This document shows, piece by piece, positions 51,300 through 59,360 of a stretch of 64,000 nt of DNA. The DNA is taken from assembly GCA_028818155.1 (NCBI GenBank), contig JAPPOH010000002.1:97023-161022 (forward strand), in the 5' to 3' direction. The position numbers and the translations under genes were made by a program. The DNA comes from Candidatus Woesearchaeota archaeon. Its GTDB lineage: Archaea; Nanobdellota; Nanobdellia; Woesearchaeales; UBA525. Numbering within the stretch: position 1 is the first letter of the stretch; every line of letters begins with the position of its first letter. The notes under the pieces are model-generated. The model saw only the letters and a list, made by a program, of their open reading frames with translations, did not search any database and was not told the origin of the DNA.

Positions 51300-51830
51300 C
51301 TAATTCCTAATCACTGGACCTCGTTTGAATGCGAGTGTAGGCATGACGATAGACTGTTGTAGTTCTGCGTTGTAGCCCACTCTCAGTACAGTGCCGTTCT
51401 GCCTGACAAGAGTTGCATGTGTTGGCGGGTTGAAACCATATGCTGTCTGAATTACTCGCTCTGTTGTTCTCGGCACACTTCTGAACTTGTGTGCCTTTAC
51501 ACTTGTTGCGCGAAATGAACGTGCAGAAGTGGGAAAACCTGTAGGATAGCAATCCTCAGGAATATCTGTAGGAAGTTGCTGCACCTGTACGTCTCGAAAG
51601 AGCATAATACGTCCGAAATCCAATTGGTAGAGCAGCACATCTGCACCGTTTTGCACACAGTCCACGTCTAGTAACTCTTGAAACACCCGTCCTGCTCCTG
51701 CGAATGGTCTCTTGTGCTTGATTGCTAACGGAACTGTCTGCAGCCACGCTTCGGTCGCTTGGCCCTCTCTGTATGCTGCCACCAGTTGTAGTACACGTGA
51801 ATCCGTGGGCACTGAGAATCTCCCCACCAT
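51300..51830 (-). CDS. Orphan protein
   Basis: 176 aa. Mixed alpha/beta with VLLYQLDFGRIMLFRDVQVQQL and a conserved-looking TSARSFRATSVKAHKFRSVPRTTE segment. No signal peptide or membrane helix. It ends beside the detached metK repeat and follows, on the same strand, the alba operon. Function unknown. Confidence 0.5.
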   Translation of the reverse strand: MVGRFSVPTDSRVLQLVAAYREGQATEAWLQTVPLAIKHKRPFAGAGRVFQELLDVDCVQNGADVLLYQLDFGRIMLFRDVQVQQLPTDIPEDCYPTGFPTSARSFRATSVKAHKFRSVPRTTERVIQTAYGFNPPTHATLVRQNGTVLRVGYNAELQQSIVMPTLAFKRGPVIRN

Positions 51831-51866
51831 TAAAAGTCTTACTTAAGTGCTTACTTAATCAGTGAA

Positions 51867-52229
51867 CTACTCACGTACTCGATGAAAGATAGACGTACCT
51901 GATTCACAATAGTTTGTGAGACACTGATCGCTTCCGTAATGTGCAACTCCCCTGGTGAATTGTCCACCTCTCCCCTTGTACACTGTGACTCGTGCTTTGA
52001 GGCCAGAACCCTTCGCTGTTGATTCCCACACACCTTCACAGAGAACGACATTCGTTCTCCCCCTTCCTTGAGGATTGACAAACACATATGTCTCTCCGAG
52101 AGCAAGCTTGCCGTCGTTTGGCGCCAGTCCATGCTGTGCCAAGAAGAATTCCTTTGGAAAGAATACTCCTCCAGGGCCTACCGCAGCCAACGCCCATTCG
52201 GGAATCGGTTGGTTCGCCCGCTCACTCAT
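51867..52229 (-). CDS. Orphan small protein coupled to alba
   Basis: 120 aa. Its ATG overlaps the alba stop (GTATGAG), so it is translated with alba. Gly-rich beta-like sequence (VGPGGVFFPKEFFLAQHG, YVFVNPQGRGRTNVVL, VTVYKGRGGQF). No catalytic motif. Perhaps a nucleic-acid-linked protein, given its partner; inference only. Confidence 0.5.
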   Translation of the reverse strand: MSERANQPIPEWALAAVGPGGVFFPKEFFLAQHGLAPNDGKLALGETYVFVNPQGRGRTNVVLCEGVWESTAKGSGLKARVTVYKGRGGQFTRGVAHYGSDQCLTNYCESGTSIFHRVRE

Positions 52230-52507
52230 ACCTTCCCCAGCACAATATCGATCGTACTCACACGTACGTCTTTCCCTTCCTTGTTCTGGAACTCTTCAGA
52301 AGAAATACTAATATCCTTCACTTCCACTTGATCTTTCAAAAATCTGTTTCTCACGACCTCGACCACATCAACGGCCCGAGAAATGAACTTGCCGCGTGCG
52401 CGCACAATCACTTCTTTCGCGTCTTTCGTCGTAAATTGGATAACGACACCTGTCACGTAATTCATGAATGGCTTCTCGCCTACAAAAATGCTATTGTCAT
52501 CTTCCAT
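52226..52507 (-). CDS. albA: Alba chromatin protein
   Basis: 93 aa. IFVGEKPFMNYVTGVVIQF, then ARGKFISRAVDVVEVVRNRF and EEFQNKEGKDVRVSTIDIVL are the Alba fold with the loop for DNA/RNA binding. The Lys acetylated in Sulfolobus Alba aligns near the KPF. Its ATG overlaps the S17e stop (TAATG). Confidence 0.93.
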   Translation of the reverse strand: MEDDNSIFVGEKPFMNYVTGVVIQFTTKDAKEVIVRARGKFISRAVDVVEVVRNRFLKDQVEVKDISISSEEFQNKEGKDVRVSTIDIVLGKV

Positions 52508-52695
52508 TAGTCCGCTTGTTTCGCTTTGCGAGTCATGTAGCCTGCGAGAATATTGCGGAGTTTCTTCGATTGCACATCTGCATGTTGTCCCACACGCTCT
52601 TTGTTCTCTTGAAAGTCTTTGCTGTACTCTTTGCCGTGAAGGGCGAAGAGTTCGTCACCTTTACTCTTAATCTGCTGTGTCTTGATTCTTCCCAT
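52507..52695 (-). CDS. rps17e: Ribosomal protein S17e
   Basis: 62 aa. MGRIKTQQIKSKGDELF and DVQSKKLRNILAGYMTRK are the family signature. Located at the head of an operon with alba and the 120-aa orphan. Promoter near 52720-52730 (GATTTATAAAGG). Confidence 0.93.
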   Translation of the reverse strand: MGRIKTQQIKSKGDELFALHGKEYSKDFQENKERVGQHADVQSKKLRNILAGYMTRKAKQAD

Positions 52696-52780
52696 ATAGG
52701 TATACCCAGCCCTAGAGACGATTTGGGATTTATAAAGGTATTGCTGTATTGTCAGTTGATGAGGGCGATTCTTTCCAGCG

Positions 52781-53677
52781 TTACGTCTTGTGAGCGCTGT
52801 GTGGAATGCCCTCCCGTTCTATGCCAAACACAAGGCAGTCTGCAACATCCAAACGTGCAATGTAGCTTGGAGGGAGTTGTTTGACTTGTGCTTCGATCTC
52901 ACTAACAGCCACTTGTGCTCGTGCAGCATAGGAGCGTACGGTGTTTCTACCGAATATCCCGATTCCTGCAGGGCATCCAAGCGTTGTACCATACCCATGG
53001 TTATCGAGCCATTGTTGGCTAATGCCGCTTTCTGCATGTGGACATCCTGCCCGAGATCTATATCTTCCACCATCGTATCTAAAAACATCATCTTCGAAAT
53101 CTCCTTGCAAGCTATCAACTTTTGAACTGATGAGCGCCATCAATGTTGGATCCTTATCCCACATTTTTGCCATCACCGCACACCCAATGGCAGAGTTCGC
53201 AGCAGTATTAACTCCTTTCAAAATTGCCATTCTTACAGTGTAGTTGTTGCTTGAATCAATTTTGCTTGCTTGTGGTCCGATTTCTTGGAGGCGTATAATG
53301 ATGTCTCGTACATGTTCGCTTTTCGCACCTTCGCAATATTGTTGTGGGAGGGACTCTCCGAACCTATATGCCGAAACACATGCTTGAGAGTGCGATTTTT
53401 CCTCTTCCGTCATAACTTGCTCTCCTGCTGTTATGTAGAATTGCATCCAGTGATTTCTTACAGATCTCTTTGCTCTGTCGATCAATCCGCTTATGAGTTT
53501 TCTTGACCCCGAAAAGCCCATGTACTCCGCAGCACTGAACGGCCGTCGAAAATCACGATCATAAGCGAACTGCGCAAACCCATCATCAAGCATTTGCTCG
53601 AATACTTGATAAAATGCATCAATCAGTTCCGCAGTCTTACGTACGTACTCTCGTCTAAGAGGCGTTTCTCTGATCAT
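52781..53677 (-). CDS. Orphan protein
   Basis: 298 aa. Helical N-half (LIDAFYQVFEQMLDD; RAKRSVRNHWMQFYI) and a loop-rich C-half with several Cys and Gly (RAGCPHAESGISQQWLDNHGYG, LGCPAGIGIFGRN). TATA TTTATATAG near 53700 supports the start. The four C-half cysteines are not in CxxC pairs. Not recognised. Confidence 0.5.
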   Translation of the reverse strand: MIRETPLRREYVRKTAELIDAFYQVFEQMLDDGFAQFAYDRDFRRPFSAAEYMGFSGSRKLISGLIDRAKRSVRNHWMQFYITAGEQVMTEEEKSHSQACVSAYRFGESLPQQYCEGAKSEHVRDIIIRLQEIGPQASKIDSSNNYTVRMAILKGVNTAANSAIGCAVMAKMWDKDPTLMALISSKVDSLQGDFEDDVFRYDGGRYRSRAGCPHAESGISQQWLDNHGYGTTLGCPAGIGIFGRNTVRSYAARAQVAVSEIEAQVKQLPPSYIARLDVADCLVFGIEREGIPHSAHKT

Positions 53678-53783
53678 CGAGGAAGAACTCTAAAACACTA
53701 TATAAATACCACTGTCAAGTAGTGCTCTAAGAAGCGCTGCGATTTGCAAAAGCCTTTAAAAACCACTTCTCGCTCCAATTTTC

Positions 53784-54455
53784 ATGCGCGTCCTCGTCTT
53801 CGGCAAAGAAAAAGAGCAAATCATACCACTCCTGCAAGGGCTTGAACTTGTACAGAAAGATCCCGAGATCGTCCTCTGCTGGGGCGGGGATGGAACCTTT
53901 CTCTTAGCGGAGCACGAGTATCCTGGCGTTCCGAAACTCTTAGTCAGGCACAGCAAGACGTGCAAGAAGTGTAATAATCTCACGATTGAGGAGGTCGTGC
54001 CTCGCCTCCAAAAAGAGTTTGCGACGATCGAACAGATGAAATTACAGGCAACAATAGCTGGAACCGATTTACCGCCAGCATTGAACGATGTTGTCATCAG
54101 AAATACCAATCAGAGCCACGCGATCCGATTTGCTGTTGAGGTGAATGGTGAAATCATCGCCAAAGAACAGATCGGGGACGGTGTTGTTGTCTCAACTCCC
54201 TTTGGTTCAACTGCGTATTTCAAGAGCATCACGCGAGAAACCTTCGAAAACGGCATCGGGATTGCCTTCAACAATACAGTGGAGGAGCACGATCCCCTCA
54301 TCACAGATGAGGAGTCCGAGATCGTCTTTGTGGTCGAGCGCGGCGAGGGCACTGTGACTGTGGACACGCTCGATCAACCGTGGCCTATCAGCCAAGGCGA
54401 TCGTGTCACCATTCGGAAAGCGGCCGCTGTGGCACGGATCGTGACACTCGAGTGA
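53784..54455 (+). CDS. nadK: NAD kinase (short form)
   Basis: 223 aa, against about 270-300 usually. CWGGDGTFLLAEHE holds the GGDGT motif (34-38), NDVVIRN and DGVVVSTPFGSTAY the ribose/phosphate binding, and TVTVDTLDQPW the C-terminal strand. Uses ATP or polyphosphate to make NADP. The compact form lacks an N-terminal extension. TATA CTTTAAAAAC about 28 nt upstream. The 3' end overlaps a small convergent gene. Confidence 0.88.
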   Translation: MRVLVFGKEKEQIIPLLQGLELVQKDPEIVLCWGGDGTFLLAEHEYPGVPKLLVRHSKTCKKCNNLTIEEVVPRLQKEFATIEQMKLQATIAGTDLPPALNDVVIRNTNQSHAIRFAVEVNGEIIAKEQIGDGVVVSTPFGSTAYFKSITRETFENGIGIAFNNTVEEHDPLITDEESEIVFVVERGEGTVTVDTLDQPWPISQGDRVTIRKAAAVARIVTLE

Positions 54456-54669
54456 GCTCCCGCTCAAGATACTGAATGATTTCCGGGCTCGTGTAGCCGA
54501 GATCTCGCGCTAATCTGAGCAGTATTCTAAGCTTGCCGAAGCGACACTCGCCGAGCAATGCTTGGAGGCCTACGTACTGAAGTGTTTCCCCGAGCATTCT
54601 GTTCTCTTGTGTGATCTCTTCCACCAACGGCATGAAGTCCAGGAGGAATGCGTACATGCGTTTGTTCAT
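54406..54669 (-). CDS. Orphan small helical protein
   Basis: 87 aa, helical and Leu-rich (MYAFLLDFMPLVEEITQENRM; LRILLRLARDLGYTSPEIIQYLERELTR). A TATA-like CTTAAAGAAC about 25 nt upstream suggests real expression. It overlaps the nadK end by 50 bp. Confidence 0.45.
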   Translation of the reverse strand: MNKRMYAFLLDFMPLVEEITQENRMLGETLQYVGLQALLGECRFGKLRILLRLARDLGYTSPEIIQYLERELTRVSRSVPQRPLSEW

Positions 54670-54714
54670 AACAGTGAGAATACTGAGTTCTTTAAGTGAG
54701 TGTCGACGAGAAAT

Positions 54715-54750
54715 CCGGAAATTATCCGGGAAAATCGGAAGAATTCCGAT
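54715..54750. repeat. Two adjacent inverted repeats upstream of vapBC
   Basis: CCGGA/TCCGG (54715-54719 and 54725-54729) and ATCGGAA/TTCCGAT (54734-54740 and 54744-54750), each with a short loop. They lie about 90 bp before the vapB start, between two divergent promoters. They could be operators or a bidirectional terminator. Confidence 0.5.
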
Positions 54751-54810
54751 CTTTCTGCCAATACTCAGTTAAAAGATCCTTCATTTCCCAACAAAAAAGA
54801 ACCGAAAGGG

Positions 54811-54827
54811 TTAAATATGTGCGCACA
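54811..54827 (+). promoter_or_regulatory. vapB TATA box and TGTGCGCACA palindrome
   Basis: TTAAATAT (54811-54818) is 24-30 nt before the vapB ATG. The perfect palindrome TGTGCGCACA at 54818-54827 abuts it, the expected place for autorepression by a VapB-VapC complex. Confidence 0.55.
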
Positions 54828-54841
54828 CATAACACACATAC

Positions 54842-55042
54842 ATGCCAAACATGACACTCGCAGTACCAGCAGAACTGCACGAAGAGATGAAACAATTCAC
54901 AGAAATCAAGTGGAGCGACGTCGCGCGACAGGCATTCAGTCAAAAAGTACAGCAACTCAAAACACCCGTAACAGACGAAGAGATCGATCGTATCAGTCAC
55001 ATGATCAAAAAAGAAGTGCGAAAGCACTTCGACTCATTGTAG
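54842..55042 (+). CDS. VapB-type antitoxin
   Basis: 66 aa. MTLAVPAELHEEMKQFTEIKWSDVARQAF is a ribbon-helix-helix start as in archaeal VapB/RHH antitoxins; VTDEEIDRISHMIKKEV is the toxin-binding tail. Followed by an overlapping PIN domain in another frame. Operator-like sites lie upstream. Confidence 0.82.
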   Translation: MPNMTLAVPAELHEEMKQFTEIKWSDVARQAFSQKVQQLKTPVTDEEIDRISHMIKKEVRKHFDSL

Positions 55043-55428
55043 ATACAAACTGCATCATTTCTGCACTGTTGCGAGATGGTGCTTCACGTTCATTATTCTT
55101 TACAAGACATTACGAGTTTCTAGCACCACAGAAAGTGCATGCAGAGTTACACAAACACAAAGATATGTTGCAAACGCGCTATGCGTACAATAATTTCGAT
55201 ACACTCTTCAATGTGATTCTTAGTAGCATTGTCTTTCTCAAGGAAGAAGAGCTACGAGAGCATAGTACACACGCAAAAGCAATCATGGACCACATTGATC
55301 CTGATGACACACCATTCATCGCAGCAGCACTCGCTGTCGAGAACGATGGCATCTGGTCAGATGATAAACATTTCTTGCAGCAAGATGTTGTGGAGATATG
55401 GACGACGGAAGAGTTGCTGAACCATTAA
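55036..55428 (+). CDS. PIN-domain toxin VapC without canonical start
   Basis: About 130 aa. Acidic residues of the PIN RNase are present: VDTNCIISALL, VHAELHKHK, DPDDTPFIAAALAV and WSDDKHFL. No ATG, GTG or TTG occurs in this frame near the domain start; an ATT at 55036 or a -1 shift from vapB at its A6 run (about 55005-55012) are the options. The coordinates assume ATT. The domain overlaps the end of vapB by 7 bp. The frame continues openly upstream over vapB, which may be chance. Confidence 0.75.
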   Translation: MVDTNCIISALLRDGASRSLFFTRHYEFLAPQKVHAELHKHKDMLQTRYAYNNFDTLFNVILSSIVFLKEEELREHSTHAKAIMDHIDPDDTPFIAAALAVENDGIWSDDKHFLQQDVVEIWTTEELLNH

Positions 55429-56387
55429 GCATGCGCAATCCTGTGTTCCTTTGCAACTAATGTCGAATCTACGCGCACGACGATATCTGAGAATTCGTCC
55501 TTCAATTCTTGCACGATCTCATAGAATCGTTCCACAGAGGGTGCTTCGATTTCAGGTTCTAGGTCCCACGGTCCAATCGTTTTGATCCAGTAGATAACGT
55601 TGGGGTGCTGACGCAGATATTCACGGAGTTTTTGTGCTGCTTCATCAGTCATGTTTCGAAAAGAAAGAAAGCATTTGAAGAACAAATAGTTGAGTTTTCT
55701 GTAATCGATCGCTAACTTGTACCCAACGATGATACCTCTGCGTTCCATTTCTTTCCTTCTGTAACGGATGATTCGTTCAGTGAGTCCTGTTTTCTTGGCG
55801 AGCTCATAGTATGGTGCACGGGCATTTGTGCTGAGTGCGTTCAAGATACTGCGATCGTGTTTGTCCATTGGTTCTTTCTGTGCTGCGTCACAGTGCATGA
55901 AGAGTTTATGTTTCGCCTTCTCAGGAAGTACATACATTCGAGGCTTTGTCTCCGCTTCTGTAAGGATTGCGAATTGCACGTCGCGGAAGTACTTGTCGTA
56001 GCGCTTGAAGAACTCGTCTTTGAATGCTTCAAACTCGTGCACTGTTTCATAGCGAATAGATAACATCAGGTCGTATGATCCTTCTGTGCTTGCGAGCCAG
56101 CCGATGTTTGTGAACGTGCGCAAGTAGCTGATTATTTCTTCTCGCTCTTGCTTGCCAATTTGTGTATATTGCATGTAGAGTTTGAAGTGTATCAGCCCTG
56201 TTTTTGCGAAATGAGAAAGTGTGATGTAATCAACGATGATGCCTTTCTTCTCGAGCTGTTTCACTCTGTATGCGACCGCTTCTTTTGAGAGTCTGATCTT
56301 CTTTGCGATTGCTGTGTAGGAGAGTGTTGCATCCGTATCTAAGAGCATCAGAATTTGCTTGTCCTTCATATCGAGCTTGACAGACAT
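55425..56387 (-). CDS. Tandem Lrp/AsnC-family regulator
   Basis: 320 aa, two Lrp units in one chain. Unit 1: MDMKDKQILMLLDTDATLSYTAIAKKIRLSKEAVAYRV with effector part at 60-150; unit 2: MDKHDRSILNALSTNARAPYYELAKKTGLTERIIRYR from about 174 with its own RAM-like part ending near 310. Both HTH copies keep the YxELAKKxGLTE pattern. Lrp family members sense amino acids. It is divergent from the solute-binding protein, a plausible target. Confidence 0.85.
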   Translation of the reverse strand: MSVKLDMKDKQILMLLDTDATLSYTAIAKKIRLSKEAVAYRVKQLEKKGIIVDYITLSHFAKTGLIHFKLYMQYTQIGKQEREEIISYLRTFTNIGWLASTEGSYDLMLSIRYETVHEFEAFKDEFFKRYDKYFRDVQFAILTEAETKPRMYVLPEKAKHKLFMHCDAAQKEPMDKHDRSILNALSTNARAPYYELAKKTGLTERIIRYRRKEMERRGIIVGYKLAIDYRKLNYLFFKCFLSFRNMTDEAAQKLREYLRQHPNVIYWIKTIGPWDLEPEIEAPSVERFYEIVQELKDEFSDIVVRVDSTLVAKEHRIAHA

Positions 56388-56501
56388 ATTGATTACATAT
56401 TATAACAATTATTTATATATTTTGTTAAAAAACTAAATATTTTTATCAAAGATTTAATATATGAAATTTCGTTTAGTACTACCAATAAGGGGGAAACAAC
56501 C

Positions 56502-57578
56502 ATGAAGCAACTCATATTCATCGTGCTCTTGCTGCTTGTCGCATGCAGCACACAAACAGAACAGATCACCATTGGTGGTTTGCACACACTTTCAGGTAAT
56601 CTCGTGGATGTGTTAGGAGGATCAGCTCATGGCATCCATATGGCCATTGAGGATTTCGAACGAGAGACAGGGATTGCTGTTCGCGCTATCGATGAGGACG
56701 ATAAATCTTGTACTGATAAAACGAATGCAGCGAATAAACTGATCAACTTCGATAAAGTTGACGCCATTGTCGGAACAACATGCTCATCCATGACATTATC
56801 CGTTGCACCAATGACAGAAGCAGCGAAGATACTCTTAGTAACTGGTGTGTCGACTTCCGCAGCGATCAGTGAAGCTGGTGATTATATCTTCAGGACCATT
56901 CCGTCTGATGCGACGAAGAGTGTGAAAGTTGCAGAAGAAATCATTGCGAATGGGTATTCTCGCGTTGGATTTCTGTATGCCAATGGAAATGATGCGATTG
57001 TTGACGGCATTCAAGGCGTGAAGGAGCATCTGCCGAGTACTTATGTCGTTGCAGACGAGCCTGTGACGGATGACGAAGCAGATTTTAGAACGTCACTGCT
57101 GAAAGTCATGAACAAAAAGCCAGATGTGTTGGTGATTTCATTCTCCGATTCACGACAGTTCGGCTTAGTGATGAAGCAGTACGATGAACTTGGCCTTGCA
57201 AAATTACCAACCTACGTGCCAATCGAGACAATCGAGAATGATCTCGTGCTCGAAGTAGGTGGGAAGAGTGTTGAAGGATTGCTGTATCCATACTTCAAGG
57301 AGCCAGAAGGGGCAGCGTATGAGTCGTTCAGAGCACGGTACAAAGCGAAATACGGTGTAGATGTGCCTGCGTACGCAGCAGAAGCGTACGATGCAGCGAT
57401 GATCACGTTGAAAGCCTTGGCGCAAAGTTCTTCAGGAGAAGATGCGCGGGAACAGATGTTTGTCATCGGGAATAACTATCCAGGTGTTTCTGGTACAATC
57501 ACCTTTGATGAGACTGGGGATGTGCACAAGCCGCTAGTAATGAAAACGATCAAGAATGGAGCGTTTGTGCACGCGTGA
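56502..57578 (+). CDS. Branched-chain amino acid ABC substrate-binding lipoprotein
   Basis: 358 aa. A lipoprotein signal (FIVLLLLVACS, cysteine at 15) precedes a type 1 periplasmic-binding fold: GGLHTLSGNLVDVLGGSAHGIHMAIEDFE, GTTCSSMTLSVAPMTEAAK, VTGVSTSA and RVGFLYANGNDAIVDGI are LivK-like. No LivHMGF genes lie in the window, so it may act as a receptor or use a remote permease. The last 52 bp recur downstream at 58757-58808. Confidence 0.88.
   Translation: MKQLIFIVLLLLVACSTQTEQITIGGLHTLSGNLVDVLGGSAHGIHMAIEDFERETGIAVRAIDEDDKSCTDKTNAANKLINFDKVDAIVGTTCSSMTLSVAPMTEAAKILLVTGVSTSAAISEAGDYIFRTIPSDATKSVKVAEEIIANGYSRVGFLYANGNDAIVDGIQGVKEHLPSTYVVADEPVTDDEADFRTSLLKVMNKKPDVLVISFSDSRQFGLVMKQYDELGLAKLPTYVPIETIENDLVLEVGGKSVEGLLYPYFKEPEGAAYESFRARYKAKYGVDVPAYAAEAYDAAMITLKALAQSSSGEDAREQMFVIGNNYPGVSGTITFDETGDVHKPLVMKTIKNGAFVHA
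57522..57573 (+). repeat. Solute-binding gene 3' end repeat, copy 1 (in gene)
   Basis: 52 bp starting GTGCAC and ending GTGCACG, encodes VHKPLVMKTIKNGAFVHA before the stop. Copy 2 matches 50 of 52 bases. Confidence 0.85.
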
Positions 57579-58634
57579 TTATTTACCTAATGTTGCCGCT
57601 CTGTCTGCGAGATTTGCTGCGTGTCTAGCATGATAATCACCCATCTGTTTGATATCTTTGCTTAGAAGAGTAGTTACTCCTTCATTCAGTTGCTGACGAG
57701 CTGACGAACGAATTCGTCTCGCATGCGCAACATCTTGGAGTGTTGCATCCCCATAGAATTGCATCTCTGTAACTGTAGCATGATCGTTCATAGCGCTAAA
57801 CGCAACATCTAATTGTGCCATAAGTGTATCGTAGAATCCTCCGATAATCTCACTTGCGTCCCTATGCTTGTAGGTTTCGTTAAATCCATCCTTACCTGCA
57901 ACCGCATCACCATCGAATATGTCCCTTCCAGTAATCTTTTGAAGGTATGATGCCCACTGTTGTCTACCTCCCACATTGGTGCATCCAGGGTATAGAATTG
58001 TTGTTCCTTCAGGCTGTACGATGCCTAATTGCATTCTATCATCAACGTGAAGATTTTCTGCAGCTTTGTTGAATGCCCCATATCCTGTGATGATAGCATC
58101 TGTGAGCGTTTTTAGAAAATTATGTCTTCCACTGGTTCGTTGCGCTTCAAGATACTCATTAGCTCGTTTTGCACCAATACCCAAAAAAGCAGGATACTCA
58201 CATCTGGTTGCTACTCTTGTAACTTGCATCTTCTCTACGGGATCGAATGTGCTATATGGTGCTGCATGAACTTGGTACGTAACAATTACTCCTTCAGCAT
58301 CAGGTCCTGTGAGTAAAAATTGAGGTCTTTCTTCTTCTGGAATTTGCATCTTTTTTGACACTATCTGAAACGTTGCCTCTGCAAGTTGTTCAACAGGATG
58401 TTCAGCATGTGCTTCGAGTTCGCTGGCAACAGCGCCAATGGCGTTATTTTCGCCACCAGTCCCCAGGAGTAATTTTCGTCCACCTAAATCAAATAACTTA
58501 GGTAGTGTGTTAAATTTGGCTGCTTCTTCGGGAGTTGTACCCGTAGTGCTCCACATCGAATCAGCCATACATACAACAGCACCAAGATCTTTTGGCTGTT
58601 GACGCCACTTAGGAACTGTTTGAATGCCAGTCAT
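57579..58634 (-). CDS. Putative proteasome-like Ntn hydrolase, cassette cargo
   Basis: 351 aa from the ATG at 58634, which TATA TTTATAAA (58655-58662) supports at 25 nt; an ATG at 58652 would be only 7-10 nt from it. Met removal would expose Thr1 (MTGIQTVPKW). Then GAVVCMADSMWSTTG (Asp24, like proteasome Asp17), KFNTLPKLFDLG (Lys45, like Lys33), FLLTGPDAEGVIVTYQV and AFLGIGAKRANEYLEAQ follow the proteasome beta/HslV order. About 120 extra C-terminal residues are helical. Homology is remote and must be tested. Flanked by repeated 3' ends of the solute-binding gene. Confidence 0.55.
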   Translation of the reverse strand: MTGIQTVPKWRQQPKDLGAVVCMADSMWSTTGTTPEEAAKFNTLPKLFDLGGRKLLLGTGGENNAIGAVASELEAHAEHPVEQLAEATFQIVSKKMQIPEEERPQFLLTGPDAEGVIVTYQVHAAPYSTFDPVEKMQVTRVATRCEYPAFLGIGAKRANEYLEAQRTSGRHNFLKTLTDAIITGYGAFNKAAENLHVDDRMQLGIVQPEGTTILYPGCTNVGGRQQWASYLQKITGRDIFDGDAVAGKDGFNETYKHRDASEIIGGFYDTLMAQLDVAFSAMNDHATVTEMQFYGDATLQDVAHARRIRSSARQQLNEGVTTLLSKDIKQMGDYHARHAANLADRAATLGK

Positions 58635-58756
58635 ACACGAAGAATACGCCATCCATTTATAAACCTTTTCTTTTTTAACTACTCATAAGTAAATACTTAT
58701 TTTAGGGAGGAAATTTGACAACTAGTAATTACTCATGCATTCGTTTTAGCTTCCAC

Positions 58757-58808
58757 GTGCACAAGCCGTTAGTAATGAAAACGATCAGGAATGGAGCGTT
58801 TGTGCACG
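58757..58808 (+). repeat. Solute-binding gene 3' end repeat, copy 2 (detached)
   Basis: 52 bp, differs from copy 1 at two positions (one silent, one K to R); it keeps the reading frame and ends ..FVHV then TAG. No other part of the gene is present around it. Confidence 0.85.
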
Positions 58809-58915
58809 TCTAGTTTTTGACCAATTCTTGGAATCTTTCTCTCAAAATTACCGGAAATAACCATAACTGTTTAAAAGCTTAAAAAGAAGCTGCCACTTAG
58901 GTACTAGGGGTAACA

Positions 58916-59269
58916 ATGTTAAGACGAAAAAAATCTATACGAGGAGCTGAAAGAGGAAAACCAGGCTCCACAGCTGCCAGGTGCCTTGCTGGAAACCTAA
59001 GTGGGGCAAATGCCGCACGAATGATAGACGCCGCACTAGGTGGTGTCACAGGGATACGTGCTGAGGCCCATCATGCAACTATTCACAATCACGAAGATTC
59101 ATTGCGTATTACATACAGTGATGAACGTGTACCTGCAGCTCGTGAGTTGCTTGCAGAATTAAGTCTCCTTATGATGGAACGTGATCCAGCCACGAGTCAA
59201 GCTGCTGTTTCAAAAGCACGTTACGGATTTAAACGTTCAGAAGGAGTAGAGCTCCCATACGTGACATAG
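58916..59269 (+). CDS. Orphan small protein
   Basis: 117 aa. Basic start (MLRRKKSIRGAERGKPGS), helical middle (ANAARMIDAALGGVTGI), His-rich strand (EAHHATIHNHEDSLRITYSDE) and a helix. GGGG lies 5 bases before the ATG. TATA TTTAAAAGC about 40 nt upstream. Last protein gene before the rRNA operon. Not recognised. Confidence 0.5.
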   Translation: MLRRKKSIRGAERGKPGSTAARCLAGNLSGANAARMIDAALGGVTGIRAEAHHATIHNHEDSLRITYSDERVPAARELLAELSLLMMERDPATSQAAVSKARYGFKRSEGVELPYVT

Positions 59270-59339
59270 TTCGTTTTTCTCACATTCTACCCGAGGAAAG
59301 CAGTAGCTAGTTCTTCGAAAAATATGTTCAAAAAAAAAA

Positions 59340-59360
59340 GAACCGTGGAGGAGGAAAGCA
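59340..59360. repeat. 23S processing stem, 3' arm
   Basis: 21 bp, exact inverted match to 62998-63018 (GAACCGTGGAGGAGGAAAGCA). The two arms flank the 23S gene and would pair in the precursor, the usual processing stem of archaeal rRNA. Confidence 0.8.
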
